From the NCBI RefSeq assembly GCF_004769235.1, contig NZ_RQFG01000019.1:946757-1010756 (forward strand): a stretch of DNA of 64,000 nucleotides, in the 5' to 3' direction. A model generated the notes under the pieces. That model worked only from the letters and a program-made list of their open reading frames with translations. It did not search any database and was not told the DNA's origin. The stretch comes from Leptospira kanakyensis. Lineage in GTDB: Bacteria > Spirochaetota > Leptospiria > Leptospirales > Leptospiraceae. The position numbers and the translations under genes are program-made. Position 1 is the stretch's first letter. Each line of letters opens with the position of its first letter. Below, in pieces: positions 1-11,985 of the stretch.

Positions 1-3000
1 TCAAATGAATTTTCTTTTCTTTGATATAATCAATCACATTTGGAAAGTACCCATCATAGATTTTGTTAATTTTACTAGAGAGGATTCCATTATCTGAAAG
101 GAATTTATGAGTTCCTTCTGTAGCAATGATATTGTATCCTAAGTTCGATAAAGACCGAACTGATTCTAACAATTCTTTTTTAGTTTTGTCATTGATGGTC
201 ACAAAAACTGTTCCATGTTTCGGTGGTTCTTCCCCCGCCATAATTTGAGCTTTGACAAAGGCTTCCCCTTTTGTTGTCGCAACTCCCATCACTTCCCCAG
301 TGGATCTCATTTCGGGACCAAGGATTGTATCAACACCCGGAAATTTACTGAATGGTAACACAGCTTCTTTGACAGTAATCATCGGTGCGGAAAAACGTTT
401 TCCCAGTTTAAAAGAAGCCAGTGGTTCGCCTAACATCAAACGGACAGCAATTTTTACAACGGGAATTCCAATTGATTTTGCAACAAATGGAACAGTTCTC
501 GAAGCACGAGGGTTAACTTCCAACACATACAAAGTTTCTTCTTTGATGGCATATTGTACGTTAATCAATCCTTTTACATCTAATTCCAAAGCCAAACGAT
601 AAGTTGCTTCTTCAATTTCTTGTAACATACGTTGTGAAATGGACTGCGGTGGCAATACACAAGCCGAGTCACCTGAGTGAATCCCAGCCTCTTCGATATG
701 TTCCATAATACCAGCAATGAATACATCTTTTCCATCACAAAGGGCATCCACATCCACTTCGATCGCATCTTGTAAAAAGGAATCTACAAGAAGTGGTCGA
801 TCTTCCGATACCTCTTCCGCTTCTTCCATATACTTATCGAGTTCTGACTCTTCATTTACAATGAGCATAGCCCTTCCACCCAAAACATAAGATGGTCTAA
901 CAAGAACTGGATAACCAATTTTTCTTGCGATTTCTCTTGCTTTATCTTTGGATGCGGCAATTCCATTATCAGGTGATTTTAGATTTAATTTTTCTAGAAC
1001 CTCTGCAAAACGTTTACGATCTTCCGCACGGTCAATAGAATCAGGACTAGTTCCCATAATAGGAACTCCTCTTTTTTCGAGAGCTTTTGCCAATTTTAAA
1101 GGAGTTTGACCACCTAACTGAACGATTACACCATCAGGTTTTTCTTTTTTGAAAATTGCCATTACGTCTTCAAGACTCAATGGTTCAAAATACAATCTGT
1201 CAGAAGTATCATAGTCCGTTGAAACAGTTTCCGGGTTGGAGTTAACCATAATGGATTCTACTCCTGCCTCTTGCAGTGAAAAGGAAGCATGGCAACAACA
1301 ATAATCAAACTCAATCCCTTGTCCGATTCGGTTTGGTCCACCGCCAAGAATCATTACTTTCTTTTTAGAAGTAACGTCAGCTTCATCTTCCTCGTCATAA
1401 GAAGAATACATATAAGGTGTGAATGCTTCGAATTCACCAGCACAGGTATCGATTCTCTTATACACAGGATGGATATTTTTTTCTTCTAAATATTTTTCGA
1501 TTGCCTCTTCTTCTTCTCGAAGAGTTTTTTCTACTTTTGCTTTTGTGATTTCAATGGCTGCACCACTTCGAACTTGTGTTAGGATTTGTTCCTCTTTTGA
1601 AAGAAAAGCAAGTTGGCGATTGGAAAAACCAGATTTTTTCATCTCTTCAATGATGGCCTTTCCTTCTTTACGGAATCTGTTTTCCAAAAGATACAATTCT
1701 TCAAATTGATAGAGAAACCATGGATCAATTTTACAAATATCAAAAATCTCTTCGACACTCATTCCAAAATCAAACGCCATTTTCACATAAAAAATTCGTT
1801 TGTCTGTTGGACGTTTTACCTTTGCCGTTAACCAAGTTTTTCTTTCTTCTTTAGGGATAGATTCCCACTCTAAAAGTTCTTTTAGGTATCCATCACTTCC
1901 AAAACCGAAACGATCGGTTTCCAATGATCTGAGTGCTTTTTGAAAACTTTCTTTGAAGTTACGACCAATGGCCATGGCTTCTCCAACAGCTTTCATTTGA
2001 ACACCTAATGTAGGATCGGAACCTGGAAATTTTTCAAAAGCAAACCGAGGGATCTTAGTCACAACATAATCAATCGATGGTTCAAAACTAGCCGGTGTCA
2101 CACGAGTGATATCATTTCTAATTTCATCTAAGGTGAAGCCGATAGAAAGTAATGCTGCAATTTTTGCAATAGGGAATCCAGTTGCCTTAGATGCCAAAGC
2201 AGAGGAACGCGAAACACGCGGATTCATCTCAATCACAATGACATCCCCGTTTTCTGGATTCACTGCAAATTGAATATTCGAACCACCAGTTTCTACACCA
2301 ATTTCCCTTATGATATCAATCGACATATCGCGAAGTCTTTGGTATTCTTTATCACTTAAAGTTTGTTGCGGAGCAACGGTAATAGAGTCTCCGGTATGGA
2401 CACCCATAGGATCTAAATTTTCAATGGAACAAATGATGACCACGTTATCGGCGAGATCTCTCATCACCTCTAACTCAAATTCTTTCCAACCCATTACAGA
2501 TTCTTCCACTAACACTTGCGAGATGGGAGAAGCAGAAAGTCCTTTTTGCGCAATTTCTTCGAATTCAGATTCGTCGTAACAAGTGCCACCACCGGTTCCA
2601 CCTAAAGTAAAGGCTGGTCTGATAATGATAGGGAACCCAATTTCATCTTTTGCTTTTCTGGCGGCTTCCATGTCGGAAACCATAAACGATTTCGCAACAC
2701 GAATATCCAACTTTTCCATCGCCAGTTTGAATAGTTCCCTATCTTCTGCTTTTCGAATGGCATCAACTTTAGCCCCAATAAGCTCTACATTATATTTTTC
2801 TAAAACACCTTCCCGATGGAGGGCAAGCGCTAAATTCAGAGCCGTCTGTCCACCTACAGTTGGTAAGATGGCATCTGGTTTTTCTTTTTTGATAATTTTT
2901 TCTAAAACAGGAACCGTAAGTGGTTCAATGTATGTTGCATCAGCAAGATCGGGATCCGTCATAATGGTGGCCGGATTGGAGTTTACGAGAATCACTCGTA

Positions 3001-3124
3001 TCCCTTTTTCCCTAAGTGCTTTGGTTGCCTGTGTGCCAGAGTAGTCAAATTCGCATGCCTGCCCGATGACGATAGGTCCGGATCCGATGATCAAAATTGA
3101 TTTTAAGTCGTTACGTTGCGGCAT
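1..3124 (-). CDS. carB: Carbamoyl-phosphate synthase large subunit (partial, C-terminus cut by window edge)
   Basis: Large subunit that makes carbamoyl phosphate from bicarbonate, ATP and glutamine-derived ammonia for pyrimidine and arginine synthesis. The minus strand reads openly from an ATG at 3124 to base 1 without a stop, about 1041 codons; the family is usually about 1070-1100 residues, so roughly the last 30-60 residues lie outside. The N-terminus begins [20 protein letters not shown]. Both ATP-grasp halves are visible: [13 protein letters not shown] in the first and [15 protein letters not shown] in the second, each preceded by a preATP-grasp motif ([19 protein letters not shown] and [19 protein letters not shown]). 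The MGS-like allosteric domain starts near the cut end. The gene lies 17 bp downstream of the sulfatase-like gene on the same strand, so read-through transcription is possible, though the functions do not match. Confidence 0.97.
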   Translation of the reverse strand, partial: MPQRNDLKSILIIGSGPIVIGQACEFDYSGTQATKALREKGIRVILVNSNPATIMTDPDLADATYIEPLTVPVLEKIIKKEKPDAILPTVGGQTALNLALALHREGVLEKYNVELIGAKVDAIRKAEDRELFKLAMEKLDIRVAKSFMVSDMEAARKAKDEIGFPIIIRPAFTLGGTGGGTCYDESEFEEIAQKGLSASPISQVLVEESVMGWKEFELEVMRDLADNVVIICSIENLDPMGVHTGDSITVAPQQTLSDKEYQRLRDMSIDIIREIGVETGGSNIQFAVNPENGDVIVIEMNPRVSRSSALASKATGFPIAKIAALLSIGFTLDEIRNDITRVTPASFEPSIDYVVTKIPRFAFEKFPGSDPTLGVQMKAVGEAMAIGRNFKESFQKALRSLETDRFGFGSDGYLKELLEWESIPKEERKTWLTAKVKRPTDKRIFYVKMAFDFGMSVEEIFDICKIDPWFLYQFEELYLLENRFRKEGKAIIEEMKKSGFSNRQLAFLSKEEQILTQVRSGAAIEITKAKVEKTLREEEEAIEKYLEEKNIHPVYKRIDTCAGEFEAFTPYMYSSYDEEDEADVTSKKKVMILGGGPNRIGQGIEFDYCCCHASFSLQEAGVESIMVNSNPETVSTDYDTSDRLYFEPLSLEDVMAIFKKEKPDGVIVQLGGQTPLKLAKALEKRGVPIMGTSPDSIDRAEDRKRFAEVLEKLNLKSPDNGIAASKDKAREIARKIGYPVLVRPSYVLGGRAMLIVNEESELDKYMEEAEEVSEDRPLLVDSFLQDAIEVDVDALCDGKDVFIAGIMEHIEEAGIHSGDSACVLPPQSISQRMLQEIEEATYRLALELDVKGLINVQYAIKEETLYVLEVNPRASRTVPFVAKSIGIPVVKIAVRLMLGEPLASFKLGKRFSAPMITVKEAVLPFSKFPGVDTILGPEMRSTGEVMGVATTKGEAFVKAQIMAGEEPPKHGTVFVTINDKTKKELLESVRSLSNLGYNIIATEGTHKFLSDNGILSSKINKIYDGYFPNVIDYIKEKKIHL

Positions 3125-3141
3125 AGTTTCCTCTTTTTGTC

Positions 3142-5412
3142 TTATAAGTTTTCATTGATATCAGATAAAGAACTTGGTATTAAATACTCTCCTGCGAGAG
3201 TTGCGTCTTCCCATTGGATCACAGTTTTGTACAACATGTCTTTCATTTTTGTTGCCATCGGGTGGTTTGGATAAAGATTCTTCTTGTTTAGAGGATCTTT
3301 TTTACGGTCGTACAATTCAAAAAGCACACCTTGCCGTGTCGGAATATAAATCAATTTGTAATCGGAATTCTGAACAGACCTATGTTTTGAAAAAGCAATG
3401 GTTTCTCTGTAAATTGGATCTGTGATCATAATTTGGTAATCTTCTTCTGGGATTACCTGGTGGAGAGAAAGGATATTTGGATAAGGAATTCTTTGTTTTT
3501 GAAAGAAATGATCCCCTGCATCAGAAAACCAAATTCCTGTTTCTGCATAAATCAAACGATCTTCTTCCCAATTTGTTTTTCCGAGGTTTGGCAACAAAGA
3601 CCTTCCAGGAAACTTTTGTTTGGTGGAAATTCCAAAATAGTCCATAAGGGTCGGATAAATATCCACACTGGATGTAATCCCAAAAAACTCATGATCTGGT
3701 TTCGTAGGGTTTGTTGATTTAGGAAATTTTATAATAAAAGGAACATGGGTGACTGCTTCCCCACGAAGGTGTTCCCCATGCCCTTGTCCATGTACATCTT
3801 CATACAAGGCCTCCCCATGGTCGGCAGTGAGTATGATGATGGCTTCATCATAAATTCCTTTATCCTTTAGTTCGGAAATGATATCCCCAAATTCCGAATC
3901 AAAAGCATAAACAGCGCTATCAAATAAACCACGAATTTGTTTTGTTTCTTCTTCATTGGGTGTGGACGAGTTTGTTGGATCCACAAATTTTAAATATTTA
4001 TACTTACCGTAATAATTGGGGTCGGTAAATGTTTTGTAATAAGGATATGCCGGTGTGTAAGGAAAATGAATGACACTGGAAAAATAAGTAACGGAAAACG
4101 CACCATCGCCTTCTCTTTTTAGAATCGAACGGAATCGGTCTAAAATACGGCTTCCATCTCCCCAAGTAGACAATCCATCCATTTCTTCCAAATACATACC
4201 ACCGGAAAACCAAGAACCAGTGAGGAATGGCATTAGGAAAAGTTGAGACTCTGCCGTCCTTTGAACCGTCATTATGCGAGCATTAAAATTCGGTGCATGA
4301 ACCTCATCAAATCCAAAGTTGGCACGTGGGAAAATATCAGCAGCAAAACTTCCAATGGCATAACCACGATATCCAATTTCCTTTAACTTTTGTTGGATGG
4401 TTGGAAACGAAGCCGATCCAATTCGTTGTTTTTCTTCTGGAGAAGGAAACATATCCCGAACCTTATGGCTCATTGCATATTGACCGGTGAGTAAATCTGC
4501 CCAACTGGGAAAGGTGCGAGGGATGGTGGTATGATGGTCATGAAAAACAAATCCATCTTTTGCAAACAAATCGATGTTAGGAGTAATACTTTCCCCATTG
4601 ATTTTGAATCCAATTTTATCGTATCTGAGAGAATCCGCTGCAATGATAAAAACAGGAGGTTTCCCTTTTTCATTCGAATGAGTGAATGCCTCAATCCTAG
4701 TCCAGATACCTGGAACTAAATAAAAAAGGATTAAAAGAAAAAGAATGATTCCATAGGACTTGATATGAATCCTTTGGTATTGTTTGCCTTGCCAAAAAAG
4801 AATCGCAAAGTAGAGAATACCCATCATGTAATAACCAGAAGTATGTATTAGCCCAAGGATTAGAACATGAACTAAAACAAAAAAACTTTCTTTGTTTTTA
4901 TGAAGGTAAATTTGACGAAATAAAACAAAGACAAAACCCAAGATAAGAATTCCAAGAACCAAACTAAAATATCCAGGGTTTGTATGGTCTGTTAAAAAAT
5001 ATAAAAAGGGCGCAAAGGAAGGGTATCGAAAGAAAAAGAACTCACCATAAATTTGCGGATAACTCACCATCGAATGAAGTAATGCCAAACCTTCGATCAA
5101 AACAACCCAAGCAGATAAATGAATCCAAGAAACATCTGGTTGTTTCAGAAAATGGTAAGTAAAGTAAACGAGAGAAAAAAGACTTAGGTGTAGAAAAAGA
5201 GAAACTGAAAAAACTTTGAAGGTTGTTGAAAGATAAACCCCAAAAAAAGCACCTAAGTACTGTTTGAGGAAGTCACCTACGTCAACTCCCATAATGGTAA
5301 AACTTGTATTAAAGATTAGAAAAAATAGATAAAAAAAAACGGTAAACCAAATGGCAATTTTAAGGATTCGGATGGGGAAAAGAGGGGCTTGGTTCGGACC
5401 CATTAGAGTCAT
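3142..5412 (-). CDS. Membrane-anchored sulfatase/alkaline-phosphatase-fold protein with Thr nucleophile
   Basis: 756 residues. About six hydrophobic segments occupy residues 15-235, followed by a periplasmic sulfatase-fold domain from about residue 250. Metal-site motifs are visible ([13 protein letters not shown] early, [20 protein letters not shown] late). At the position of the formylglycine-forming Cys of true sulfatases (C-x-P-S-R) the sequence is T300-F-P-S-W, so Thr replaces Cys and Trp replaces Arg. A Thr nucleophile is typical of the lipoteichoic-acid-synthase and phosphoethanolamine-transferase branch, so I infer a phosphotransferase or phosphodiesterase acting on envelope lipids or glycans rather than a sulfatase; the substrate is unknown. 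The gene begins 32 bp after the alpha-2-macroglobulin gene and ends 17 bp before carB. An AGAGGG precedes the ATG at 5412; M4 is an alternative start. Confidence 0.8.
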   Translation of the reverse strand: MTLMGPNQAPLFPIRILKIAIWFTVFFYLFFLIFNTSFTIMGVDVGDFLKQYLGAFFGVYLSTTFKVFSVSLFLHLSLFSLVYFTYHFLKQPDVSWIHLSAWVVLIEGLALLHSMVSYPQIYGEFFFFRYPSFAPFLYFLTDHTNPGYFSLVLGILILGFVFVLFRQIYLHKNKESFFVLVHVLILGLIHTSGYYMMGILYFAILFWQGKQYQRIHIKSYGIILFLLILFYLVPGIWTRIEAFTHSNEKGKPPVFIIAADSLRYDKIGFKINGESITPNIDLFAKDGFVFHDHHTTIPRTFPSWADLLTGQYAMSHKVRDMFPSPEEKQRIGSASFPTIQQKLKEIGYRGYAIGSFAADIFPRANFGFDEVHAPNFNARIMTVQRTAESQLFLMPFLTGSWFSGGMYLEEMDGLSTWGDGSRILDRFRSILKREGDGAFSVTYFSSVIHFPYTPAYPYYKTFTDPNYYGKYKYLKFVDPTNSSTPNEEETKQIRGLFDSAVYAFDSEFGDIISELKDKGIYDEAIIILTADHGEALYEDVHGQGHGEHLRGEAVTHVPFIIKFPKSTNPTKPDHEFFGITSSVDIYPTLMDYFGISTKQKFPGRSLLPNLGKTNWEEDRLIYAETGIWFSDAGDHFFQKQRIPYPNILSLHQVIPEEDYQIMITDPIYRETIAFSKHRSVQNSDYKLIYIPTRQGVLFELYDRKKDPLNKKNLYPNHPMATKMKDMLYKTVIQWEDATLAGEYLIPSSLSDINENL

Positions 5413-5444
5413 AATTCCAGGCCCTCTTTATCCGTAAACTTTTC

Positions 5445-8400
5445 CTAGTCCAGATTTTCCGAAATCCTCACAGTTTCATTCGGCCATTCGGCGTGGGTTT
5501 CCGGAGAATACATAGCCTCCACCCGTGTGGCAGGCAATTGGAAGGTGCCCGTATGGTTCAATCGGAAACTATGTTCTAAGGTATGAGTCCCTTTGGGTAG
5601 GTATTCAAAATACGCTCTGTACTGAGATAAGGTCTTTTCTTCAAAACTCAAATAATAAGAAGAATCCCCCGATTTAGAGTCTTGTGTGATGATGGACTCC
5701 CGACCAAATCCCCGGCCCAGAGGTAAGGATCCTGGTGGGATCGGGTCTTCCACAACCACCCAAGTTTTATCGGAATCCGCTTGGATTTCAATTGTGACTC
5801 TGATGGTATCCCCTTTTGACAATACACCCGGTTTGGCTACCTGCACTGGTTCCCAAGTTCGTTTCAATCGGTAACCACTCGAAATGGGTGCTTTCAATGG
5901 AAGGATGGATTTCACCGACCATTCCACCCAAGGTTTTCCCTTTCCATCATAACTCACGGATACAGATTCAGGACTCGTCCCAATGGATTGTGCTACCGTT
6001 TGTTTTCCGTTAGGTTCTAAATTTAAAGATTCTTTAGCGGATTGGATAGAGATTTTTCCACCCGTGACTTTTTCGGATTCCAAAAGTTTACTCACACGAT
6101 CAAAAACCAAAATGGAATATGCGTTTCCAAGGGTGGTATCATAACTTCCCTTTTTTTGCATTTTGACAAAGGCTTTGATGAGGCGTGGCATATCCTTTTT
6201 ATAACTTGGTTCAGAGAACGCCCAAAGTAAAAGTTTTGCCATCGTATAATCGCGACTTCCCAAAATCCACCAAGGGTTGGTAAAACCAGAATCAGCGACA
6301 ATCAGTTCCGTTCCTTGGATGTTTAATCTTGATCGTAATGTACTTGTCAGACGAGACTTTACAGAACTATCTCCCCCATTCACCCTTCCCCAAATTTCGG
6401 AAAGGTCAATGAGAGATGCTGTTGGTAAAAATTCGATCCCTTCAAAGATGGGCCTTACTTGTTCCCATTCATAAGTTTGATAACGAGTGAGAGCTTCCCA
6501 AACGATAATCTTTCGCACAATCGAATCGGCCCCAAACTTATATCTTTCTCCTTTCACTCGTCCTTCTAAATAACCCTGCATACCTACAATCATTCGTCCC
6601 AATGTTTCCTCTGGGATTTTTTTGTTTGCCAATTGTGCAGATGTTAATACGTAAGCAGTTAGAATTTCGCTTCCATTATCCATTCGAGCAAAATATTTCA
6701 CAAGTCCATCATAATCTAAAAAGGAATTCAAGTCAGAGAATACATCATTCCACATGGGCTCAGATTTAAGACCAATGGCTTTTGACACTCGTTGTTCCAT
6801 ACAATAATACGGATAATTTTGAAAATAGGTTTGGATTCCTGAAAGGCTAGTTAAGATCCTAGGAGAGGCCTTCCATACCATCTTACCCGAGTTTGGTTTG
6901 GAACCTTCAGGAACCTGGACGGATTCTTTGATGGGTGATTCATACAAAAATAATCCGGCTTGGTAAACTCTTTCCGTGTCTACAGGCAAAACCGTTTGTT
7001 CGACAGACAATTGGTCAAGGACAGTGCCATTCGGTGAGGAAACTTCCAAATGGAACTTTCGTTTGGTGGTATTTTCCGGAACGTTTAAATCCCAATAAAC
7101 TACCTTGGTTTCCCCTGATCCCAACATCGCTGATTTAGTTTCCAATTCTACTTTGGATTCCGTTCCATTGATTGAGTCTGCCACCGAAAGACGCAACCGA
7201 AGTTGTTCTTTATTTTCTCCCGCGTTACGAAGTGTCACTTCATGACGAAGGCTATCACCTAACCGAACCACTGGCGGGATTCCAGAGAAGGATTGGATTT
7301 TTTGAGTGGTTTGGATTTTAGCCATTCCTGTTCCAAATTCTTTGGCACCTGAGGTAGCAACAGCTACGATCCGAAAACTAGTAAGAGAATCATTTAAAGG
7401 AAAACTAAACTTATACTTACCATCCTTTCCGATGATGGCCTTTCCTTTCCAATACACCAAAGTATCAAAAAGAGAACGAGTGGATTGTTTTCCACCACCT
7501 CCCCCATCGGGTTTTGCCTTTAGACCAAAATGTCGTTTTCCAATGATCTGTGATTGGGCCGTGGAGGTTCCGACAGAATGAGGTCTTGTTCCCATCATTG
7601 TATCGAGTAAGTTCCAAGTAGGATTGGGGGAAAGTTCGAGAAGTGCCTCATCCACAACAGCCAAAGTCACTTCTGTCGATTCCAAAGGAACTTTTCCATC
7701 AGATGTTTTGATTTCTAATTCTACATTTGCCGTTTCTCTGACTTGGTAGAGTTTTTTATCAGGGCTAACCGAAACGGACAAAGTGTACGGTTTGGAACCT
7801 ACTTTTAACATGGTAAGGCCCAAACGGTATCCAGGTTTTGCCAAATCTACAAGGCCTGTTGGTTTGGGTTCACCCACACGACCCCGCACCAGTAAAACCG
7901 AGACAAATACATTGGGTGCATATTCCTTTTTGATAGGAATCGAAATCACAGGATCTTTACCTGAAATTGGTGTTACAAAATAATCAAGCACACCTTCTCT
8001 TTCTAAACTCACGAGGGCCGTTGCTTCTCGGAAAGGAGAACGGATTTGTACTTTGATGGATTCTCCGACATCAACACTCCTTTTTTCAGGCAAAATGTCC
8101 ATACGGTTGTGATCACTTACGTCAAACCAAGCTTCCTGTTTGGAACTCACCCATACACTATAACCGGAATTAGTTGAGTTACCGTTAGTATCTTTGGTTT
8201 CTGCAAGGAAAACGATATCACCTACAGCAGGAGATTTTCCTTCACAAATGAGAATTCCTTTGGAATCAGTTTTTCCTTCACAAAATTCTCCAAGTTTAGT
8301 GACTTCTTCATAGTGTTCATAAGCATAAAACCCACCGACAAGGCGTTTTCTGTTGGAATAAAATTCTCTTTTGTAAGCTGTGACTTTTATTTTTTGAGAA

Positions 8401-11045
8401 GAGATGGCTTTGTCTTTAGAATTTAGAGCAATTAACTGGAGTTTCACGTGGTCTTCAGTGAATAACCAACCATCCGGTAAAATTCCTAAATGTATTTCCG
8501 ACTGGGAAACGGGAAAACTTCTAGAGACAGTTTGGATTTCTCCTGTTGGGTCGGCATATTCCATTTCTACTTGGAAACTTCCGTAACCAGTTACTGGTTT
8601 CAATCCGCTAAAAGTATGTTGTAAAAATCCCTTGGGATCAGTTTTGAGTGCAGTGGATAACACGGTTGGTTTTGTTTCTTCCGCCTCTTCTTCTTCATAC
8701 CCACTCACCTTCCATTTTCCTTCTGTTATCTTTTCTGGTGAAAAAGTAAATGCCGAATACTCTTCTTTGGGAGAATAAAAACTAGGAACCACATGGGAAC
8801 GAATTTTGACTGGAAATCCGCCTGCCCCTCCTCCCGATAAATATTCCAATCCAAATAGAACTTTGGATTCTTTTGGAGAAATTAACTCTTGTTTATCGCC
8901 CGCAAGTTGGATATTTCCTTTGACCACAGGAAGGCGGAATTCCTCTACTCGGAACTGTGTTACCGTCTCTCCATAACTTGCGTCATCATTTGAATACGGG
9001 TAATAAACAATGTAGACCCCATGTTTTGCCGTTTTTGGAATTTTAAATTCTGATTCGGAGTGACCAGGAAATGACCAAACGAGTGGCAATGGATAAGCCT
9101 CACCAGATCCTTCATGTTTGATGATGACTTGTGATGGATAATCCTTTGGTTCTGCAGGAATCAAACCCTTGTTTCCAAAACCACGTCGAACATGTTTTAG
9201 GTGGACTGTTTCCCCTTTTTTAAATAGGGTTCTATCAAGCACAATGGATTTAATTTCTTTCGAATGACCTGTAGAGGTACTTGGGAGTTGGTAACGCCAA
9301 CTTTCAATCCCTTTGTCCCAGGTGCTTGAGGTAAAACTAATATCATCATTTTTTTGAACAAAGATAGTAAGACCAGAACCTAACTCATGATAACCGCAAT
9401 AGGGAACTTCTTGGAAATTTAAATTTCCAAATAACATACTTCCATCTTTTCCAGTGATCCCGGCTCCCCGTAAATTTCCCTTACAATCTAGGATTTTGAT
9501 TTGGACTCCTGCCTCAGGAAGGCCTTGGTCTAAATTTGTCACCCATACAAGACTTGTATCCTTTCCCCATTTGAAATGAGCTGAGAGGTTTGTGACAAGG
9601 GCGGCACTGGATACATACATCTTTCCTTTTTTTTCCAGTAAGTTATTTCCAAGGATATCACTGGCTAGTTCGACCACATAAAATCCGGGAGTATCCAAAG
9701 GAATCCCAACCACTTCCATTGGTTTTTTCCCATTGGGTTTCGGAAGAGTGAAAGAAGAAATACCCGAAGTGGTGGGCGGATTTTGAAAGACAGATTGTTC
9801 TCTTTCTCTCGTGGCTAAAACTTGAAACCATTTTTGGATCTCGATTATATCCATGTTTTTTTGGCTTTTTCCACCAACACCAAGAGAAACTGATTTCATA
9901 GGAAGATTGACTTCTAAATTACGAAGAGTGACTGGTAACGCTGGTTTGGCTTTCGATTCTAAAATTCCAAATTTGGCACCAAACTTTGCAAGAGGTGGAA
10001 ACTCATCGGTTTTAAACTTCAATGGAAAGGAAGTCTGGTTGGATAATTTTCTATTTGTTTCATCTTCCAAATCGGGAATACGAATTTCAAATTCTGTATT
10101 TTCAGGAAAAGGTCCAGGGAAACTCACCCATTCATAAAACTCATTTCCTTTTTCTGCTTGAGGAGACTGCGGGTATTCTTTTCCCTCTTTAGAAACTAAT
10201 TTGATTTTTTGTAAACTATTTCGCGAGACCGCCGAACTAAAAGAAAGCGAAACGGGAAGGATGGGAATACAATCTGCTTTTGCATTGACTCGTTCACAAC
10301 TAAACCGAACAGAAAATACAGGTCTTACTGTAAAGGGAATGACTTCGTCTTCACGGATTTCACCACCCCAAACAGATTTGGTTCCTTTTCCCAGAACCAA
10401 TTGGATTTGTCTCTCTGGTAAAAAAGTTTGTTTGGATTTTAAAAGGACAGTTTCTTCTCTATCTGTATCACCATTAGATTTTAATATTGATTTGCGATCA
10501 GATCCAGTGATGAGGACAATCGGAATCCGGTTTCCCAGTTCTTCTGAACGAAAATAAACATACTTTTGAAACGAGGTTAGGTCTGGTTTTGCATCCAGGT
10601 GCAAAATAAAAATTTGGTCTTCGGTGATAGAGGCCCCGTTGTAGGGAGTGGAATACTGGACAGAGGGTCCACCCGTATGAAAAGAAAATTTACGTTCCCC
10701 TTGGACATTCTCACCGCTTAAAGTTTTTGTTCCCTCTTTCAACTGGAAGGAACATTCCACACCACCTGGGACTTCTTTTTCAAATTCATAAACCCAAGTG
10801 GTTGAATCGATAAAACGACTGGTTCCCGGCAAAGGGCAATTCACTTGGAAGATATCAACTTTGGGACGAATGTCACCGATGGCCACCATGGGTTTTGTGA
10901 ACCGAACGGTCACCTGTTTGGGTTGTTTGATAAATCCATTCGGTGTAAAAAATTCAATACTTGCAGGTTGGCTTTGTGTAAAATCAGAACGAACCAAAAA
11001 TAGGGAGAGGAGTAAAAGGATAGGATAACGAAACCGAACGAACAT
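5445..11045 (-). CDS. Bacterial alpha-2-macroglobulin with thioester motif
   Basis: 1866 residues with an N-terminal hydrophobic export signal (about residues 8-20). No clear lipobox Cys follows it, so anchoring is uncertain. Bacterial alpha-2-macroglobulins are periplasmic protease traps: bait cleavage exposes a thioester that covalently holds the protease. The thioester motif is C1415-M-E-Q1418 (canonical CGEQ; bacterial forms vary at position two), in the usual place in the C-terminal third. Upstream are a macroglobulin (MG) domain series, a bait-like Gly-rich stretch (GGGGGK near residue 1190) and the following MG segment ending FRIVAVATSG. The size is close to the large, YfhM-like class. 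The usual partner, penicillin-binding protein 1C, is not next to it here. I see no good Shine-Dalgarno before the ATG. Family assignment is strong; the physiological target is unknown. Confidence 0.9.
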   Translation of the reverse strand: MFVRFRYPILLLLSLFLVRSDFTQSQPASIEFFTPNGFIKQPKQVTVRFTKPMVAIGDIRPKVDIFQVNCPLPGTSRFIDSTTWVYEFEKEVPGGVECSFQLKEGTKTLSGENVQGERKFSFHTGGPSVQYSTPYNGASITEDQIFILHLDAKPDLTSFQKYVYFRSEELGNRIPIVLITGSDRKSILKSNGDTDREETVLLKSKQTFLPERQIQLVLGKGTKSVWGGEIREDEVIPFTVRPVFSVRFSCERVNAKADCIPILPVSLSFSSAVSRNSLQKIKLVSKEGKEYPQSPQAEKGNEFYEWVSFPGPFPENTEFEIRIPDLEDETNRKLSNQTSFPLKFKTDEFPPLAKFGAKFGILESKAKPALPVTLRNLEVNLPMKSVSLGVGGKSQKNMDIIEIQKWFQVLATREREQSVFQNPPTTSGISSFTLPKPNGKKPMEVVGIPLDTPGFYVVELASDILGNNLLEKKGKMYVSSAALVTNLSAHFKWGKDTSLVWVTNLDQGLPEAGVQIKILDCKGNLRGAGITGKDGSMLFGNLNFQEVPYCGYHELGSGLTIFVQKNDDISFTSSTWDKGIESWRYQLPSTSTGHSKEIKSIVLDRTLFKKGETVHLKHVRRGFGNKGLIPAEPKDYPSQVIIKHEGSGEAYPLPLVWSFPGHSESEFKIPKTAKHGVYIVYYPYSNDDASYGETVTQFRVEEFRLPVVKGNIQLAGDKQELISPKESKVLFGLEYLSGGGAGGFPVKIRSHVVPSFYSPKEEYSAFTFSPEKITEGKWKVSGYEEEEAEETKPTVLSTALKTDPKGFLQHTFSGLKPVTGYGSFQVEMEYADPTGEIQTVSRSFPVSQSEIHLGILPDGWLFTEDHVKLQLIALNSKDKAISSQKIKVTAYKREFYSNRKRLVGGFYAYEHYEEVTKLGEFCEGKTDSKGILICEGKSPAVGDIVFLAETKDTNGNSTNSGYSVWVSSKQEAWFDVSDHNRMDILPEKRSVDVGESIKVQIRSPFREATALVSLEREGVLDYFVTPISGKDPVISIPIKKEYAPNVFVSVLLVRGRVGEPKPTGLVDLAKPGYRLGLTMLKVGSKPYTLSVSVSPDKKLYQVRETANVELEIKTSDGKVPLESTEVTLAVVDEALLELSPNPTWNLLDTMMGTRPHSVGTSTAQSQIIGKRHFGLKAKPDGGGGGKQSTRSLFDTLVYWKGKAIIGKDGKYKFSFPLNDSLTSFRIVAVATSGAKEFGTGMAKIQTTQKIQSFSGIPPVVRLGDSLRHEVTLRNAGENKEQLRLRLSVADSINGTESKVELETKSAMLGSGETKVVYWDLNVPENTTKRKFHLEVSSPNGTVLDQLSVEQTVLPVDTERVYQAGLFLYESPIKESVQVPEGSKPNSGKMVWKASPRILTSLSGIQTYFQNYPYYCMEQRVSKAIGLKSEPMWNDVFSDLNSFLDYDGLVKYFARMDNGSEILTAYVLTSAQLANKKIPEETLGRMIVGMQGYLEGRVKGERYKFGADSIVRKIIVWEALTRYQTYEWEQVRPIFEGIEFLPTASLIDLSEIWGRVNGGDSSVKSRLTSTLRSRLNIQGTELIVADSGFTNPWWILGSRDYTMAKLLLWAFSEPSYKKDMPRLIKAFVKMQKKGSYDTTLGNAYSILVFDRVSKLLESEKVTGGKISIQSAKESLNLEPNGKQTVAQSIGTSPESVSVSYDGKGKPWVEWSVKSILPLKAPISSGYRLKRTWEPVQVAKPGVLSKGDTIRVTIEIQADSDKTWVVVEDPIPPGSLPLGRGFGRESIITQDSKSGDSSYYLSFEEKTLSQYRAYFEYLPKGTHTLEHSFRLNHTGTFQLPATRVEAMYSPETHAEWPNETVRISENLD

Positions 11046-11181
11046 GGAGAGAATTTAGGAAGAGGAATTTCTTTGGAAAGAAAAAAAAGAAAATCAGGGA
11101 TATTGACCCCTCCCTGCGGGTATCATAAGGAGAAACATCTATGAACAGTATTTAGACCCTTTTGCCCTGGAAAAGGTTTCT

Positions 11182-11982
11182 TTAAAAAGATTCTTTTCCC
11201 TGATTTTGCGAGAAATACACTACAATCGCCCAAACAACAACAAGGAACAAAAAGAAAATAAAGGAATACACTCCCTTTACAAACATCTCTGAATCCATAG
11301 AACCACGCCAAACAAGATAAACAGAGTCTTTGGTGAATGGGAGATCTTCTAAATCCCAAAGAGGTTCTAACAAAACAATCCCTCCCGAAAACAAACTGGA
11401 CAGATGGCATTTGATATCGTCTTTAGAATAACAAATAGCATATAACGGAGGTTTCACTTCCTTACCAGAAATGGAACGAACTTGTTTGTATTGGAAACGA
11501 ATCACAGGGCCATACACAGACCCACCGGATCTTTTTCTTACGAGAAGCGGAGAACGAAACTCACCTGCACTTTTATCATCCAAATAAAAATCGCGGAGAA
11601 ACAAATAACGATAATTAGAGTAAAGGAATGATTCTTCTGGAAGAACATCCATCTTAGCTGTGATTCCCAAACTGTAACCAATCGAATCACCCAAAAACAG
11701 AACCGAATTTCCACCAGAGAGTAAGGATAAAAAAACAGCAAGGAGGATCTTAAACCCTGTTTTTTTAGAAAGTAAAATTCCTAAAAATAATACTGGCAAA
11801 AATAAAATGAAGATGGCCCAAACAGAAACGGAAAGAGGGAAAAAAGCACCAAAGGGAAGTAAAAAAAATCCAAACCCGAAAATGAAAGAAAATCCCGTTA
11901 AAAAAATAAAAAACAAGGAAGATGGTTCTTCATTTGGTTCTCGTTTTTTTCTATTTTGATTTTCAACAAAACCAACAAACAT
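11182..11982 (-). CDS. Membrane protein of unknown function
   Basis: 266 residues. Three hydrophobic segments lie within about residues 23-100 (FFIFLTGFSFIFGFGFFLLP; VSVWAIFILFLPVLFLGILL; ILLAVFLSLLSGG) and one at the C-terminus (about 237-257). Between them is a soluble region of about 130 residues with two Cys (CYSKDDIKCH). The topology suggests a membrane-anchored extracytoplasmic domain. I do not recognise the family. It starts 3 bp after the stop of the 382-residue gene and is the last of three closely packed genes, so it probably works with them. About 136 bp separate it from the alpha-2-macroglobulin gene, enough for a separate promoter. Confidence 0.6.
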   Translation of the reverse strand: MFVGFVENQNRKKREPNEEPSSLFFIFLTGFSFIFGFGFFLLPFGAFFPLSVSVWAIFILFLPVLFLGILLSKKTGFKILLAVFLSLLSGGNSVLFLGDSIGYSLGITAKMDVLPEESFLYSNYRYLFLRDFYLDDKSAGEFRSPLLVRKRSGGSVYGPVIRFQYKQVRSISGKEVKPPLYAICYSKDDIKCHLSSLFSGGIVLLEPLWDLEDLPFTKDSVYLVWRGSMDSEMFVKGVYSFIFFLFLVVVWAIVVYFSQNQGKESF

Positions 11983-11985
11983 TCG

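Noticed and set aside
252..602. Plus-strand ORF antisense to carB
   Set aside because: carB is conserved and open across it; the ORF is a shadow.
3180..3200. ACTCTC...GAGAGT dyad inside the sulfatase gene
   Set aside because: It lies in coding sequence with different spacing from the 42421 core.
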